This document shows positions 32,982 through 42,334 of a stretch of 64,000 nt of DNA, piece after piece. The stretch lies in NCBI GenBank assembly GCA_016786465.1, contig JAEUWC010000015.1:1-64000 (forward strand). The letters run 5' to 3'. The notes under the pieces were generated by a model. That model saw nothing but the letters and a program-made list of their open reading frames with translations. It did no database searches and was not told the DNA's origin. The position numbers were made by a program, and so were the translations under genes. The DNA is from Bdellovibrionales bacterium. GTDB lineage: Bacteria; Bdellovibrionota; UBA1018. Each line of letters starts with the position of its first letter. The stretch's first letter is position 1.

Positions 32982-34857
32982 TATAAGGCTTATTGCAGGA
33001 GTATTTAGAGAGGCGCTATTCCTAGGTCTAAGTGTCGAGTTCGAAACTGTTACAGGGGAAATTAGGAGCTCAAAGATTCTTGCTATCGATGAGAAGGATA
33101 CCCGATCTACAACCGAGACCAAGTTTTTGATTCTCGCCGAGAGCGTTGACGGAATTTTGGATTCCCAAAAGGGTTTCAGGGTTCGATTTCCAGGATTCGT
33201 TGCCCAATGGATCCCTTGTGGCGATTTTTTTGGTTCTTCTAAGATTCCAGTTCCTAGTTTGGTTCAGATTCGGAACGAGCGAGTTAGTAAGCGAATGATG
33301 GTCGGCGCATCTAGTGACTGCTCCGATGTTCTACTCGAGGACGGACACCTCGCCACACGAGGTTTAATTAAAGTGGTCGACGTGAGCAAAAACGGCCTAG
33401 GGGCCGAGCTTGAAGTCCCTACTCAGTTTCCAATTCATTTAGATACCAAAGTGAGAGGTATTGTAGAGATCCAAAATGGGGTTCGTTTGGCTGTGTCGGG
33501 CACTGTTGTACAGGCAACGCTTGTGGAGGAAAATGGCAGTAAGGCACTATATCGAGTAGGCGTTAAGCAAGGGACAACTAGTGAAGCAGTTTCCAACATA
33601 AATCCCCGATTTCCTGTCGAGGGAAAGTTGGTTATCGAGCTTGTGTCGCAGCTCAATTCGTCCATCAGGGCCAGCTTTGCGGTTTTGGAGTCCTCCGTTT
33701 CGGGTTTCTCCGGAGTTTGTGTTGATTCGAGAGACGTTGATGTTCTTTCGTTGGGGCTTTCGTTTGGTATTCGCGGAACTAGTTTGACCTGCCGTTTGAT
33801 CGAAGCAGAGGAAAGAAAACATACCTTTGCTCTCCTTGTTTCAGACATGTCCCAGATGAAACAGTGGATCTCAATTACGGATATGAAGGGGTTTTCAACA
33901 AGACGTGCGCTATCATTAGATCGCACCGAGTTATTGAGACTTTTTTGCGAGGCAGGGGCGCTCGGGTCCCAATTTCTCAAGCAAGCTAACTCCCATTCAA
34001 AGAAAATGCTTTCTGTTATTGACGAGGGGGGGAAATCTGGATTTTGGATCCATCGTTGGATTGAGGAGGACGCCGAAGAGGGGATTCGAGGCCATGCGGC
34101 CGCCTATCGAATGGGCGACAATATGTGGCTTATTGGTGACATCGTTGGTTCAACTGACTCAAAGAAAAAGATTTCCAAAAAACTAATTCCGGGCTTTCTG
34201 TCAAGTTTTGGAGAACAGAGCCTCTCGAGTTCGCCATCTCCTCTGTCGATGATCATGTGGAAGAGGGGGCATCCCTTCTGGAGGGCCTTTGAAGAACACC
34301 TAAAGGAGTGCAACTACGTACTTGGAAGATTCACTGTATCCTACGCGCGCTTTGAAGAGTTTTCTGAGTCGGCTCAAGTGCGATCATTGTTCTCAGAAGT
34401 AAAGTCGAGCGATTTCAGCACCATTAAGAGTATTGGTGGCATCGCCGAGACCTGTGGTGTGGGTAGCTTCATTAGAGCTTTTGACTTTGACTACGATCGT
34501 TTCGCGAGCCCGGTTCTGCGTTCGGAGTTTGAGAAGGCCGAGCTCAATTTTTTTCGAAAGTACTTTATTCTCCAAACAGAGGGCGGTCAGATTGCCGCGT
34601 TGGTGATTGTAAATAAATTTCCAATGAACGGTAGTCTAATTCGTTCGACAGACAGTGTTTGGCTAGTGCCGTTTCTTAAAGAGGGACTACCTCCTTCGAC
34701 GATTCATGGCTGTGCATTGCTTGCGGCTGAGTACGGAGTTGCGTCGCACGGGCTGCGAGTTGTCAGTGCAGTTGGATTTGAGCCGAGAGAGTTTTCGAGT
34801 CTTGTCAAATTAGAATGTTTTCTGGGAACTCCTTTAATTTGGAGGTTCTTTACATGA
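32959..34857 (+). CDS. PilZ-domain protein with long C-terminal region (possible GNAT-like fold)
   Basis: A 632-residue soluble protein. A PilZ c-di-GMP-binding domain lies at about 103-205, with R108VSKR112 (RxxxR) and D141VSKNG146 (D-x-S-x-x-G) conserved, so binding is expected. Residues 1-100 form another small beta domain that may be a PilZ-N-like partner. A further beta part follows (215-310). From about 330 to the end are two alpha/beta stretches, with 'GHAAAYRMGDNMWLIGDIVG' and 'IHGCALLAAEYGVASHGLRV', which look to me like tandem acyltransferase-type folds. It overlaps both flanking genes and shares their unusual codon use. Confidence 0.72.
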   Translation: MKPKELDDIRLIAGVFREALFLGLSVEFETVTGEIRSSKILAIDEKDTRSTTETKFLILAESVDGILDSQKGFRVRFPGFVAQWIPCGDFFGSSKIPVPSLVQIRNERVSKRMMVGASSDCSDVLLEDGHLATRGLIKVVDVSKNGLGAELEVPTQFPIHLDTKVRGIVEIQNGVRLAVSGTVVQATLVEENGSKALYRVGVKQGTTSEAVSNINPRFPVEGKLVIELVSQLNSSIRASFAVLESSVSGFSGVCVDSRDVDVLSLGLSFGIRGTSLTCRLIEAEERKHTFALLVSDMSQMKQWISITDMKGFSTRRALSLDRTELLRLFCEAGALGSQFLKQANSHSKKMLSVIDEGGKSGFWIHRWIEEDAEEGIRGHAAAYRMGDNMWLIGDIVGSTDSKKKISKKLIPGFLSSFGEQSLSSSPSPLSMIMWKRGHPFWRAFEEHLKECNYVLGRFTVSYARFEEFSESAQVRSLFSEVKSSDFSTIKSIGGIAETCGVGSFIRAFDFDYDRFASPVLRSEFEKAELNFFRKYFILQTEGGQIAALVIVNKFPMNGSLIRSTDSVWLVPFLKEGLPPSTIHGCALLAAEYGVASHGLRVVSAVGFEPREFSSLVKLECFLGTPLIWRFFT

Positions 34858-37700
34858 GAGCAAAGTACCTGATATTTAGTTTTTTTTCGCTATTCCTTGG
34901 TTTTGGCGCTGAATGGGCACCTACCTATTTGTCAATATTTGCCTCGACGGACTATCGCGTTCTAGGAGAGCTAAAGAACTACCAGAGTATATGCGATTTG
35001 CCTGGAACCGATAATGCGGTTTGCACTCATGAGTACAGAATTCCTACTGCCGACTTTGTATCCGGATCAGCAGAGAATCTCAGTTTAGGAATTGGAATTG
35101 TTCTGAATGCCAGTCGAGTTTGGTGCGTTGGTTCATCGGGAAAGGTCCTCGCAGAGTTTGGGGACATCAGAAGACCAGGGGCTATATATGATCTAATGAA
35201 TCTTTACCAGTCGGTTAGAATTCCCTCTGAGGGATGCTCAGAAGTAAGAATTGAAGCGTGGAGCGCGCGTGGTGCGAGGAGGACTGGTTATGTTGGCGGA
35301 AAGCTAGCTGTCGGTCGGACTTACGAGATCGAGCGGCTTTCACGGCTGATCTCATTTTTGAATTCTGACCTGCGACTCTTTGTCGCGCTAATCTTTATCG
35401 CGTTCTTCTTCTTGTCTCGGTCCGTTAGTTCAATTGGTGCGCAAGAGGTCGAGAGCGATCCTTTTGAGCGGTACATCGCGAGTTGGGTAATGTTTCTTGT
35501 ACTTTCAAGTGGCTTTGTGCAGGCTATTTTTCCTCTGACTAGCCACCAGTCTCTTTTTTCGAGAGTGTCCGCATTTTTTAGTCTTGTTGCACACTTTCTC
35601 CCGGTCTTCTCCTTCATTAACTCGGCTGGATTCTTACCCGCATTTAGTAGCTTTATGCTCCGGCCGTTACTGAGAAGAAAGTTTTTAGGGGTGTTCGAGA
35701 TAAGTCCCGGTTTTCTATTTTTTTTCGCGATTTCTATTTCCCCTTGGTACATTTCTCTATTCGCTTATTCTGGGATTATTCTCTCATTGCTAGCGGTTTT
35801 TTCCGGTGCATTTCGGTCCTCAGTTATTCTGCTTTCCTACGGAAGCCTTCTTTTGGTCAATTGGCTAAAGATCTTCGGATTTACCGGTCTGCCTCATTCA
35901 CATGTGGCCTCGCTTTTTGTGGCGGCTTACTTCGCACAGAGGTTTCACGATAAATACAGAGCCGGCAGGAAGTTGAACGCAACAATTGATTGGGCAAGGA
36001 GGATCGGGCATTCACCGACCGAGTCTGACAGTCTTCTTGGTGTATTGGCCGACTTCAAGGAGCGATTTTCTTTAGGACAAGTGTCTCTGCTAAGGGTGTT
36101 GGACGGCGGAAGGTGCAGAGTTGACGTTCTCAAGGGCAGCTGTTTCGAAGTCGTTCAGCTTGAAAGTCCGCCGCCCGTATTTGCGCACGTGCTTTCGACC
36201 AGAGAGATGCTGTGGAATATTCATGAAGATTCAATTCTGGCTCTCAATCTAAAGACGAAGGAAAATAAAGAGTTCAATTATTCTGGAAAGCTTTTTACCG
36301 TGGTTCCACTGACGTCCCATGACCAGGTTGTCGGCGCCTTCAGTTTTACGGGGTATGACTTGGTTCATTTAACCGATGTGGATAGACTGAATGAGATAAG
36401 AGCAGCAATAGAATTAATTAGGCCCGTGATCTCGCGTGAAATTGAGAAGTCTGGCCTTCAACAGGAATCAGATTGGACGCGTGTCCAGATTGAAATATCG
36501 GACCAGATTACTGCCATGGCGTCTGCCCCTTTGCGTGAGGGGACTGAGTATTGGGCAAAGTTGAGCGACATATTATTTGAGGGTTTGGCTGCAAGCGGTT
36601 TTGTTGCACGTTTGGACTATTCAACGCGTAGGTATCAGATTCTAGGCATTTCTGGCTATTCTATGGAGTTAAAGGAAGAGTATCTAAAGCGTAATCTGTA
36701 TGCTTTCAGTCACAATGAACAGGGTCCGTTAGCGTTGGTAGTATCAAAGGAGAAGCCCATAGTTATTTCGGATCTTAGATGGATAAAGGGACTGCTTTAC
36801 CCTGGGTCTCGCGAGCTTCTTGAGCGGAACGGAACTGGTTCGTGCGCTGCGGTCCCAATTTTTGATGATCAGCGAAGCGGGCGATCTGTTTGGGGAGTGA
36901 TTTGGATTGAGCGTTCGAAGGGAGCAGAGGTTCTAACGCCGTGGTTTGAGCAAGGGCTTACGAAGCTGGCAAACGCTGTTGAGGTGTTTTTGAAGGCTGA
37001 GCGTGTTGCACGGGTCAATACAGAGATTGAACTTGTTTTGGCACCCTTTGTTCCAAGTCGAGTACGCGAGAAATTAATTGCAGGAAAGTCAGTTAGAGAG
37101 GACGACAACGGACTCCTGATGATGGTTGATATAAGGGGAAGTACTAGGCTTTCCCAAAAGATTGGTGGCAAGGAGTGGGAGGCCTTCGCTGGAATACTTT
37201 CCGAAAGAGTTTCCGAGATCTGTAAGTCGGCAGGTTATGTCTTGCAAGCGACTGTCTGGGATGCATTCTTTATTACGAAGTCGACGGCACAAATTGGTAT
37301 TTCTGACGACGATGTCGCGCTAATGAACAAGATTGAGGAGTTGGTTAGAGTCGAGCTTCTGTCCCGATATGATGCTGATGTTGTTGACCTTAATCATGAA
37401 GGTCGGGCTGTTCGCGTGTGTGCAGTTTATGGGGACATTTCGAGAGATTTGGTAAGCGGAGTTACTAAAAGCTGGACGATTGTCGGTACAGCCATGGCAT
37501 CCGTTCATAAACTTGAGCAGGCATGTAAAGGTCAAAGCGGCTGGGTCTTTTCTGACAAATCGTGTTTGTCGCTTTCGGATACGGATAGTTGGAAACCAAT
37601 AAACGTTGAGATTTCTGGAAAAGATACGGTCGTATATCGCCTTCGAGAAGCGAACAATTTTCAAGTAGTACTAAATGACGATGATAAGAAGGCGGCTTAG
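34854..37700 (+). CDS. Membrane class III nucleotide cyclase with GAF-like domains
   Basis: About 948 residues. ATG 34854 overlaps the preceding stop (ATGA) and gives a hydrophobic N-terminus; the frame open from 34815 is longer but less likely. A signal anchor is followed by an extracytoplasmic domain with three or four Cys (to about 165), then about seven membrane helices (175-380), then two GAF-like regions (about 390-540 and 560-720, with 'SCAAVPIFDDQRSGRSVWGV'). The class III cyclase domain starts near 750: the first metal Asp in 'MMVDIRGST', the second in 'ATVWDAFFI', where the usual Gly-Asp is Trp-Asp. I infer a sensor that makes cAMP or cGMP. Its stop overlaps the convergent kinase stop by four bases. 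Confidence 0.85.
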   Translation: MRAKYLIFSFFSLFLGFGAEWAPTYLSIFASTDYRVLGELKNYQSICDLPGTDNAVCTHEYRIPTADFVSGSAENLSLGIGIVLNASRVWCVGSSGKVLAEFGDIRRPGAIYDLMNLYQSVRIPSEGCSEVRIEAWSARGARRTGYVGGKLAVGRTYEIERLSRLISFLNSDLRLFVALIFIAFFFLSRSVSSIGAQEVESDPFERYIASWVMFLVLSSGFVQAIFPLTSHQSLFSRVSAFFSLVAHFLPVFSFINSAGFLPAFSSFMLRPLLRRKFLGVFEISPGFLFFFAISISPWYISLFAYSGIILSLLAVFSGAFRSSVILLSYGSLLLVNWLKIFGFTGLPHSHVASLFVAAYFAQRFHDKYRAGRKLNATIDWARRIGHSPTESDSLLGVLADFKERFSLGQVSLLRVLDGGRCRVDVLKGSCFEVVQLESPPPVFAHVLSTREMLWNIHEDSILALNLKTKENKEFNYSGKLFTVVPLTSHDQVVGAFSFTGYDLVHLTDVDRLNEIRAAIELIRPVISREIEKSGLQQESDWTRVQIEISDQITAMASAPLREGTEYWAKLSDILFEGLAASGFVARLDYSTRRYQILGISGYSMELKEEYLKRNLYAFSHNEQGPLALVVSKEKPIVISDLRWIKGLLYPGSRELLERNGTGSCAAVPIFDDQRSGRSVWGVIWIERSKGAEVLTPWFEQGLTKLANAVEVFLKAERVARVNTEIELVLAPFVPSRVREKLIAGKSVREDDNGLLMMVDIRGSTRLSQKIGGKEWEAFAGILSERVSEICKSAGYVLQATVWDAFFITKSTAQIGISDDDVALMNKIEELVRVELLSRYDADVVDLNHEGRAVRVCAVYGDISRDLVSGVTKSWTIVGTAMASVHKLEQACKGQSGWVFSDKSCLSLSDTDSWKPINVEISGKDTVVYRLREANNFQVVLNDDDKKAA

Positions 37701-39442
37701 CCTCCGAATCTCAAGCGAACAGTTAGCCCGCGTGGATTTGATTTCTGAAATACCACCGAGCCTCCCCATGAACCCATTGCTGCTTTGACGAAGCCGAGAC
37801 CGAGTCCTGATCCTCCCGCTTTGTTGTATGTAAAGTGGTCAACTCCTAGATTCTTTAGGACATGGTCAGTAATTTCGCTGCAGGTGTCTGAGAAGACGAC
37901 CTCAGTGATTTTGCCATGCTGCTGGGCCGTAATTTTTATCTGCACGACTTGTTCGGAAGAAGCATCCAATGAATTGTTTAAAATATTTGAGAAAACACGA
38001 AGTAAATCGCTCTTGTTCGCGATTACGCTCATGTCCGTGGAGTCAACTGCGACCTGTGTCTCGAGAGTTTTGTTTTTCTGTAGACATTCTATGCGGGCCT
38101 CCGACAGAGCTAACTGAATGCATTCATTCAATTCGATTTTGGTTGATTCGACAGCCCCCTCGGATTTTAGGGTTTGGTAGATGGCAGTAATTCGGTCGAT
38201 CACATGGACGGAGAGGTCTCGCGACTCTCCTGAGAGGCTCTTTTGAATGAATCGGAGAGCAGCCACTGGCGACTTTAGGTCGTGACCGATACGGCGATAT
38301 ACGAGCCGTTTTTGCTCCAGGCTGTCACTCCTTTCGCTTTCATTGATGAGTGCCTGAGCAACGAAAACTACAGAGTAGAAGAGTAGCGGAGGCGTACAGA
38401 AGCGAGACAAAAAGATTGGCTGGTAGCCGATGGAAAATGCTTGGGCGACCAGTTTTATCGAATCGCTCAACTGGCCGAGATCCGCGATCAAAGTCAGCGC
38501 AAAAAGCAACTTTCCTCCGGGTCTCCGCGTACTCGGAACTAGGCAGTAAAGTGCGTAGAAGTTGGACAAGTTTAGGATGCTGTAACTTATCGTTTGGAAT
38601 GGACCGAACTGGGTTCCAATAAATAGCTGTAGACAGAAAACTGCGCCGAACAGAACTGCGACTTTCGATACTTTTTTGGAATCGATCTTGGCCAACGAAG
38701 CAAGGAAATAGAACTGAAGACCCCCAACTAGGAGCCGAAAGGGGAAGTGAACTATACTTCCTAATGTGGGAAAGTTGTGTCTAATCGCACCAAAAAGGAA
38801 CAGAAAGAAAATACTCCATCCCGTTAGGTAAAGAACGAAGGGCCAAAAAAGGTGCCTATAGTTATTGGAGAATAATAGGGGTGGACCAACAGTTGCTGCT
38901 AGTACAATAAAGATTAAGGCGAGCGCGGCGGGAAGAACTTGCTGACGCAATCTAGTCCAAAAGAATTGGTCGATAATGGAACCTAGCTCTCCAATTTTTG
39001 GTTTTGAGTTCCATGGACCCGCGAAACTAGATTTAGGGCTATCGATTTCAATTTCAGCTGTGAGGTGTGTGGCGCCCTTTTGAATTACCGCAACAATGCC
39101 TTTGCTTGAATAGTCGGAGTCGTCTAGTTGTAGCTTTTGTCCATTTATCCACACTGCTTTTGCGCCCCCGATTTCAGGAAGCAAAAGGGCCGGCGTATCG
39201 TAGCTGTCGATAGATTTAAGTATTGCAAGTTCGGTGGTCGAGAAAGCCGCAATACCGACGCAACAAGCAGCCGAATCGGGTAGCTGATTAGAAAGGGGCC
39301 TTCCAGGATAGAAACTGAACCATTCTGCAGAACCCGTCGGGCGGAATCGCCACTGCGTATCGATAGTAACGAGACTGGATGTTGAATTTGCAGCAATAGA
39401 AGCCCCTACAAGTAACGTTTGCAATAAAGGTGTTATGTTCAT
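37697..39442 (-). CDS. Membrane sensor histidine kinase with extracytoplasmic beta domain and 7TM region
   Basis: A 581-residue kinase. After a signal sequence comes an extracytoplasmic jelly-roll-like domain (25-160) with 'AVWINGQKLQLDDSDYS', then about seven membrane helices (165-370), as in 7TMR-DISM receptors. The H-box has H387 in 'RRIGHDLKSPVAALRFI'. The ATP-binding part has 'NILNNSLDAS' and 'GGSGLGLGFVKAAMGSWGGS'; its D-box is the unusual FSDTCSE. No response regulator is adjacent. Codon use matches the three + strand genes facing it. The start codon overlaps the stop of the LysR gene (ATGA at 39442). Confidence 0.9.
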   Translation of the reverse strand: MNITPLLQTLLVGASIAANSTSSLVTIDTQWRFRPTGSAEWFSFYPGRPLSNQLPDSAACCVGIAAFSTTELAILKSIDSYDTPALLLPEIGGAKAVWINGQKLQLDDSDYSSKGIVAVIQKGATHLTAEIEIDSPKSSFAGPWNSKPKIGELGSIIDQFFWTRLRQQVLPAALALIFIVLAATVGPPLLFSNNYRHLFWPFVLYLTGWSIFFLFLFGAIRHNFPTLGSIVHFPFRLLVGGLQFYFLASLAKIDSKKVSKVAVLFGAVFCLQLFIGTQFGPFQTISYSILNLSNFYALYCLVPSTRRPGGKLLFALTLIADLGQLSDSIKLVAQAFSIGYQPIFLSRFCTPPLLFYSVVFVAQALINESERSDSLEQKRLVYRRIGHDLKSPVAALRFIQKSLSGESRDLSVHVIDRITAIYQTLKSEGAVESTKIELNECIQLALSEARIECLQKNKTLETQVAVDSTDMSVIANKSDLLRVFSNILNNSLDASSEQVVQIKITAQQHGKITEVVFSDTCSEITDHVLKNLGVDHFTYNKAGGSGLGLGFVKAAMGSWGGSVVFQKSNPRGLTVRLRFGG

Positions 39443-40317
39443 TTCGATTCACCCAATCTGATCACGTGTCCACCCAACCCCCTCATCACTTCAAGAACCG
39501 CCTTTACAGCTGCGCTGCTCGGCAGGTCATGTCGATAAACCAAAGCCAGTTCGTCCTGATAGCTGGGGTACCGATCCTGAAGAACCAGGTCGGGCGTTAA
39601 CGCTCCAACAATTCGCCCGGGAAGAATTCCTGTTCCAAGTCCGGATTCAACCAGTTTTGCAATGACTTCCAAACTGTCAGACGTCACCGTGCGTTTGAAG
39701 GCCTTCTTTCCCTGAATCTTTTTTAGAAGCGCACCTGTTTGCAGAAGATTCGGATTGTAAATCAAAACGTCGTCCAAGCCGTTCTTCGATTTCCAGAAAC
39801 CCACCTGATCGTCCAACAACTTTTTGATCACCAGATCCGGGTGGCGAACCGGATTAATGACCAATCCAAAATCAATGTCACCGGAAATAATCTTTTCGCC
39901 CACCTGCCTGGACAGGCCATGCACCAGTTCCAATTCGATCTGCGGGAAATTTTGATAAACTTTTTTCAGAAGCGGGCCCAAAGTATAGATCGCCACCGAA
40001 GGGTGACACCCCAACCTAAAGCGTCCACGCAATTCGGTCGTTGATCCCAGTGCTCGATTCGCGACGTCCTGCCACTTGGCCAAAAGCCCCGACGCTTCTT
40101 TGGCCAATACATTGCCGGATTCGGTCATCACCATTCCCCGTGAACGGCGGATAAACAGATCGACCCCTAAAAGTGTTTCCAGGCGCTTAATCGCCAAGCT
40201 TAGGGCGGGCTGACCGACCCCCAGTTTTTCGGAAGCACGCGACAAATTGCCCGTTTTCGCCACTTCTAGGAAATAAGTCAGGTCCCATGGGTCAGGATAG
40301 CTATTAATATTCTTCAT
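39439..40317 (-). CDS. LysR-family transcriptional regulator
   Basis: A 292-residue LysR regulator. The winged helix-turn-helix is at 12-70 ('TYFLEVAKTGNLSRASEKLG' then 'QPALSLAIKRLETLLGVDLF'), followed by a two-lobed effector domain beginning 'GRFRLGCHPSVAIYTLGPLL'. Codon use is that of the main genome. It is upstream of, and overlaps, the histidine kinase gene. The neighbour across the divergent gap is the exported protein at 40485; either may be a target. Confidence 0.94.
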   Translation of the reverse strand: MKNINSYPDPWDLTYFLEVAKTGNLSRASEKLGVGQPALSLAIKRLETLLGVDLFIRRSRGMVMTESGNVLAKEASGLLAKWQDVANRALGSTTELRGRFRLGCHPSVAIYTLGPLLKKVYQNFPQIELELVHGLSRQVGEKIISGDIDFGLVINPVRHPDLVIKKLLDDQVGFWKSKNGLDDVLIYNPNLLQTGALLKKIQGKKAFKRTVTSDSLEVIAKLVESGLGTGILPGRIVGALTPDLVLQDRYPSYQDELALVYRHDLPSSAAVKAVLEVMRGLGGHVIRLGESK

Positions 40318-40330
40318 AGATAAGTGATTT

Positions 40331-40343
40331 ACTATTAAATAGT
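40331..40343. promoter_or_regulatory. Palindrome upstream of the LysR gene, candidate operator
   Basis: ACTATTAAATAGT is a perfect 13-base palindrome 14 bases upstream of the LysR start codon, in an AT-rich stretch between divergent genes. LysR proteins often bind such interrupted dyads and repress their own gene. The assignment is by position only. Confidence 0.5.
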
Positions 40344-40484
40344 GGAAAATGAAAGAACTGGGTACATCCTTTTTCGGGCGGGACGGGTTAAAGCCTCCCC
40401 TTTGAGCGGTCTAGGTCGTTGGGTTTCCTTGGATCGCGCGTCACCCGAACCGCCCCAACCACAAATCAATCGGAAGGGTGTCCT

Positions 40485-41105
40485 ATGTTTTCTTTAGTTG
40501 TCAGTGCGGTTCTGGGATTTTCAGGTGCTAACGCAAGCGTCGCTACCAGCAGCCTGGGCGATCAATCCATCCAGTGTTCGAACAATATGTACCGTGAATC
40601 TTCACTTCAGATTTGGCGTCACCAAGGCGTGATTCAGCAGATTCAGATCAAAGATTCCCATGTTCAAAACGGACAGGACGCCACAAAAGCTGTGATCGCA
40701 ACACATTTCCCAGGACTGAATCCTTGGGGACGAAACTACTTACTGGAAATCGATGCTCGAAAGTTGAAGTGCACAGGTACACTTTCTGATTTGGAATGCG
40801 AATCGGTGGCTAAAAATACGCCTGCAAAGTGGGTGACTGATGTTTTCATCAGCGAAAACAAGCTTCAAGGAATGTCAGGAATTGCCACCTTGGGAATCGA
40901 CGCTAAAATTTCAGAAGTGAAGGTTCGTATTCGTGAAGAAAAGGCGAACCCTCAGTGGCCACGTCAGGACACCTTGTATGTGACTGTTTCGGCTACCGTG
41001 AACGTCCGCGGAACCTTGATCCCGATGGCCTGGGATACCTTCTTTTATTCCAGTCAGCAGTTGACCGCGCAGCAAGCGACTTTGTCTGGGTGCGACAGCC
41101 AGTAA
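40485..41105 (+). CDS. Small exported protein of unknown function
   Basis: About 206 residues. ATG 40485 is chosen: it follows a GGAAGGG ribosome site and opens a Sec signal peptide (MFSLVVSAVLGFSGANAS). The longer frame from 40419 adds a polar extension. The mature protein is beta-rich with four Cys (first in 'SIQCSNNMYRESSLQIW', last at the C-terminus) that probably pair. No family is recognised. It is alone between the LysR and CheX genes. Confidence 0.78.
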   Translation: MFSLVVSAVLGFSGANASVATSSLGDQSIQCSNNMYRESSLQIWRHQGVIQQIQIKDSHVQNGQDATKAVIATHFPGLNPWGRNYLLEIDARKLKCTGTLSDLECESVAKNTPAKWVTDVFISENKLQGMSGIATLGIDAKISEVKVRIREEKANPQWPRQDTLYVTVSATVNVRGTLIPMAWDTFFYSSQQLTAQQATLSGCDSQ

Positions 41106-41242
41106 AAGGTCCCGATTTTCAACCTTTCGGGCGGGTGAAAAACCGCGTCACGTCAACGACTTGGCGCGGTCTTCACTAAAAATTGACCACTTGTTCATTC
41201 AGATTCAGGCATACTGAATGAAGGGCTCAAACCACCCTAACT

Positions 41243-42262
41243 ATGCCAATTGACAAAAGTTTTCTGAAGCCATTCATCGTCGGCGCGATTCGCACTGTGA
41301 AAGACCTTTGCGGAATCGACGTGCAGTTTGAAACGATGGGTCCTTCTGCGTCCTTCAACGAGCGTTACCGCGTGGACATCGCGGGTGTGATTGGAATCAC
41401 CGGAACACGCTTCAAAGGGGCGATGACTCTTTGTTTTCCGAAGGAAGTTTTCCTTCTGATCATGAATAAAATGTTGGGCGAGAATCACACGGAACTGACT
41501 CGCGAACTAGAAGACGGTGCTGCCGAACTTTCCAACATCATCTTTGGTCAGGCCAAGGCCGCTTTGAATCAAGCGGGTCACCAAATCAAGATGGCGATTC
41601 CTTCGGTGATTCGCGGCGAACGTCTTGAATCCGGCTGCCCGACTTCGACCAGCGGTGATCTTGTGATTTTGAAAACGCCTGCCGGTCCGTTCATCATCGA
41701 ATTTGCCGGAGCACTGATGGACGAAGACAAGGCCGAAGCTTTGGCTGAAGCGCAGGCCAAGCGCGGAAAAGAAATCCCAAAGCTAGACGCCCAAGTTCTT
41801 CTTCACTTTGTCGACGGCATTCGAAAAACATTGCGCGTTCAATGCAACGTCGAACCCATTCCAGGGAAGCCTTACCCCCGAAAGGGACTAGAAGGGGACT
41901 TCACCTTTCAGATTGGTGGAATCATCGGGATCACAAGCGCATCGTTTGGCGGAACTTTTTCAATTTGCTTTGAAAAGGATGTTTTCCTGCAGCTGGTTTA
42001 CAACCTGACGGGTGAACAGTTCACCGAAATCACCAAAGATATCGAAGACGCTGCGGCCGAAATCGTAAACATTTGCTTTGGCACTGCAAAGAAACTTCTG
42101 AACGCCGATGGGTACGTGGTTCAATCCGCGATCCCCACGATCGTTCGTGGAATCAATCTGCATTCCGCGCATCCGGCAAACAAGCCACCGATCGTGATGC
42201 CTTTCAGCGTTTTCAACGGATTCTTCTGGGTTGAATTCGCGTTCGAGCACCTGCTGGAATAG
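41243..42262 (+). CDS. Tandem CheX-like (chemotaxis phosphatase) protein
   Basis: A 339-residue protein made of two CheX/CheC-type domains of about 165 residues. The phosphatase signature E-x-x-N is present in both: 'DGAAELSNIIFGQAK' and 'DAAAEIVNICFGTAK', each followed by the same 'AIPSVIRGE'/'AIPTIVRGI' strand. CheX proteins dephosphorylate CheY and usually dimerise; here the dimer seems to be fused in one chain. No che genes are in the window. It converges on the PP2C gene, 67 bases away. Confidence 0.9.
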   Translation: MPIDKSFLKPFIVGAIRTVKDLCGIDVQFETMGPSASFNERYRVDIAGVIGITGTRFKGAMTLCFPKEVFLLIMNKMLGENHTELTRELEDGAAELSNIIFGQAKAALNQAGHQIKMAIPSVIRGERLESGCPTSTSGDLVILKTPAGPFIIEFAGALMDEDKAEALAEAQAKRGKEIPKLDAQVLLHFVDGIRKTLRVQCNVEPIPGKPYPRKGLEGDFTFQIGGIIGITSASFGGTFSICFEKDVFLQLVYNLTGEQFTEITKDIEDAAAEIVNICFGTAKKLLNADGYVVQSAIPTIVRGINLHSAHPANKPPIVMPFSVFNGFFWVEFAFEHLLE

Positions 42263-42312
42263 GGCTCAATGGCGACGTCCGAATTTCGGACGAAATTGAT
42301 GCGGCAGGCATC

Positions 42313-42334
42313 AAAAGGTGCTCAGACACCTATT
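42313..42334. terminator. Inverted repeat between convergent CheX and PP2C genes
   Basis: AAAAGGTG then CTCAGA then CACCTATT: a 5-base perfect stem (AGGTG/CACCT) with A- and T-rich ends. It overlaps the PP2C stop codon. It resembles, loosely, the 18-base interspersed repeat found elsewhere and may be a weak bidirectional terminator. Confidence 0.45.

Noticed and set aside
33435-33980. Minus-strand 181-residue open frame in the island
   Set aside because: It is antisense to the PilZ gene, whose domain motifs and operon overlaps support the plus strand.
41142-41170. Hairpin ACCGCG/CGCGGT after the exported protein gene at 40485
   Set aside because: The stem is only six pairs with a long loop and no T run, so it is too weak to list as a terminator.
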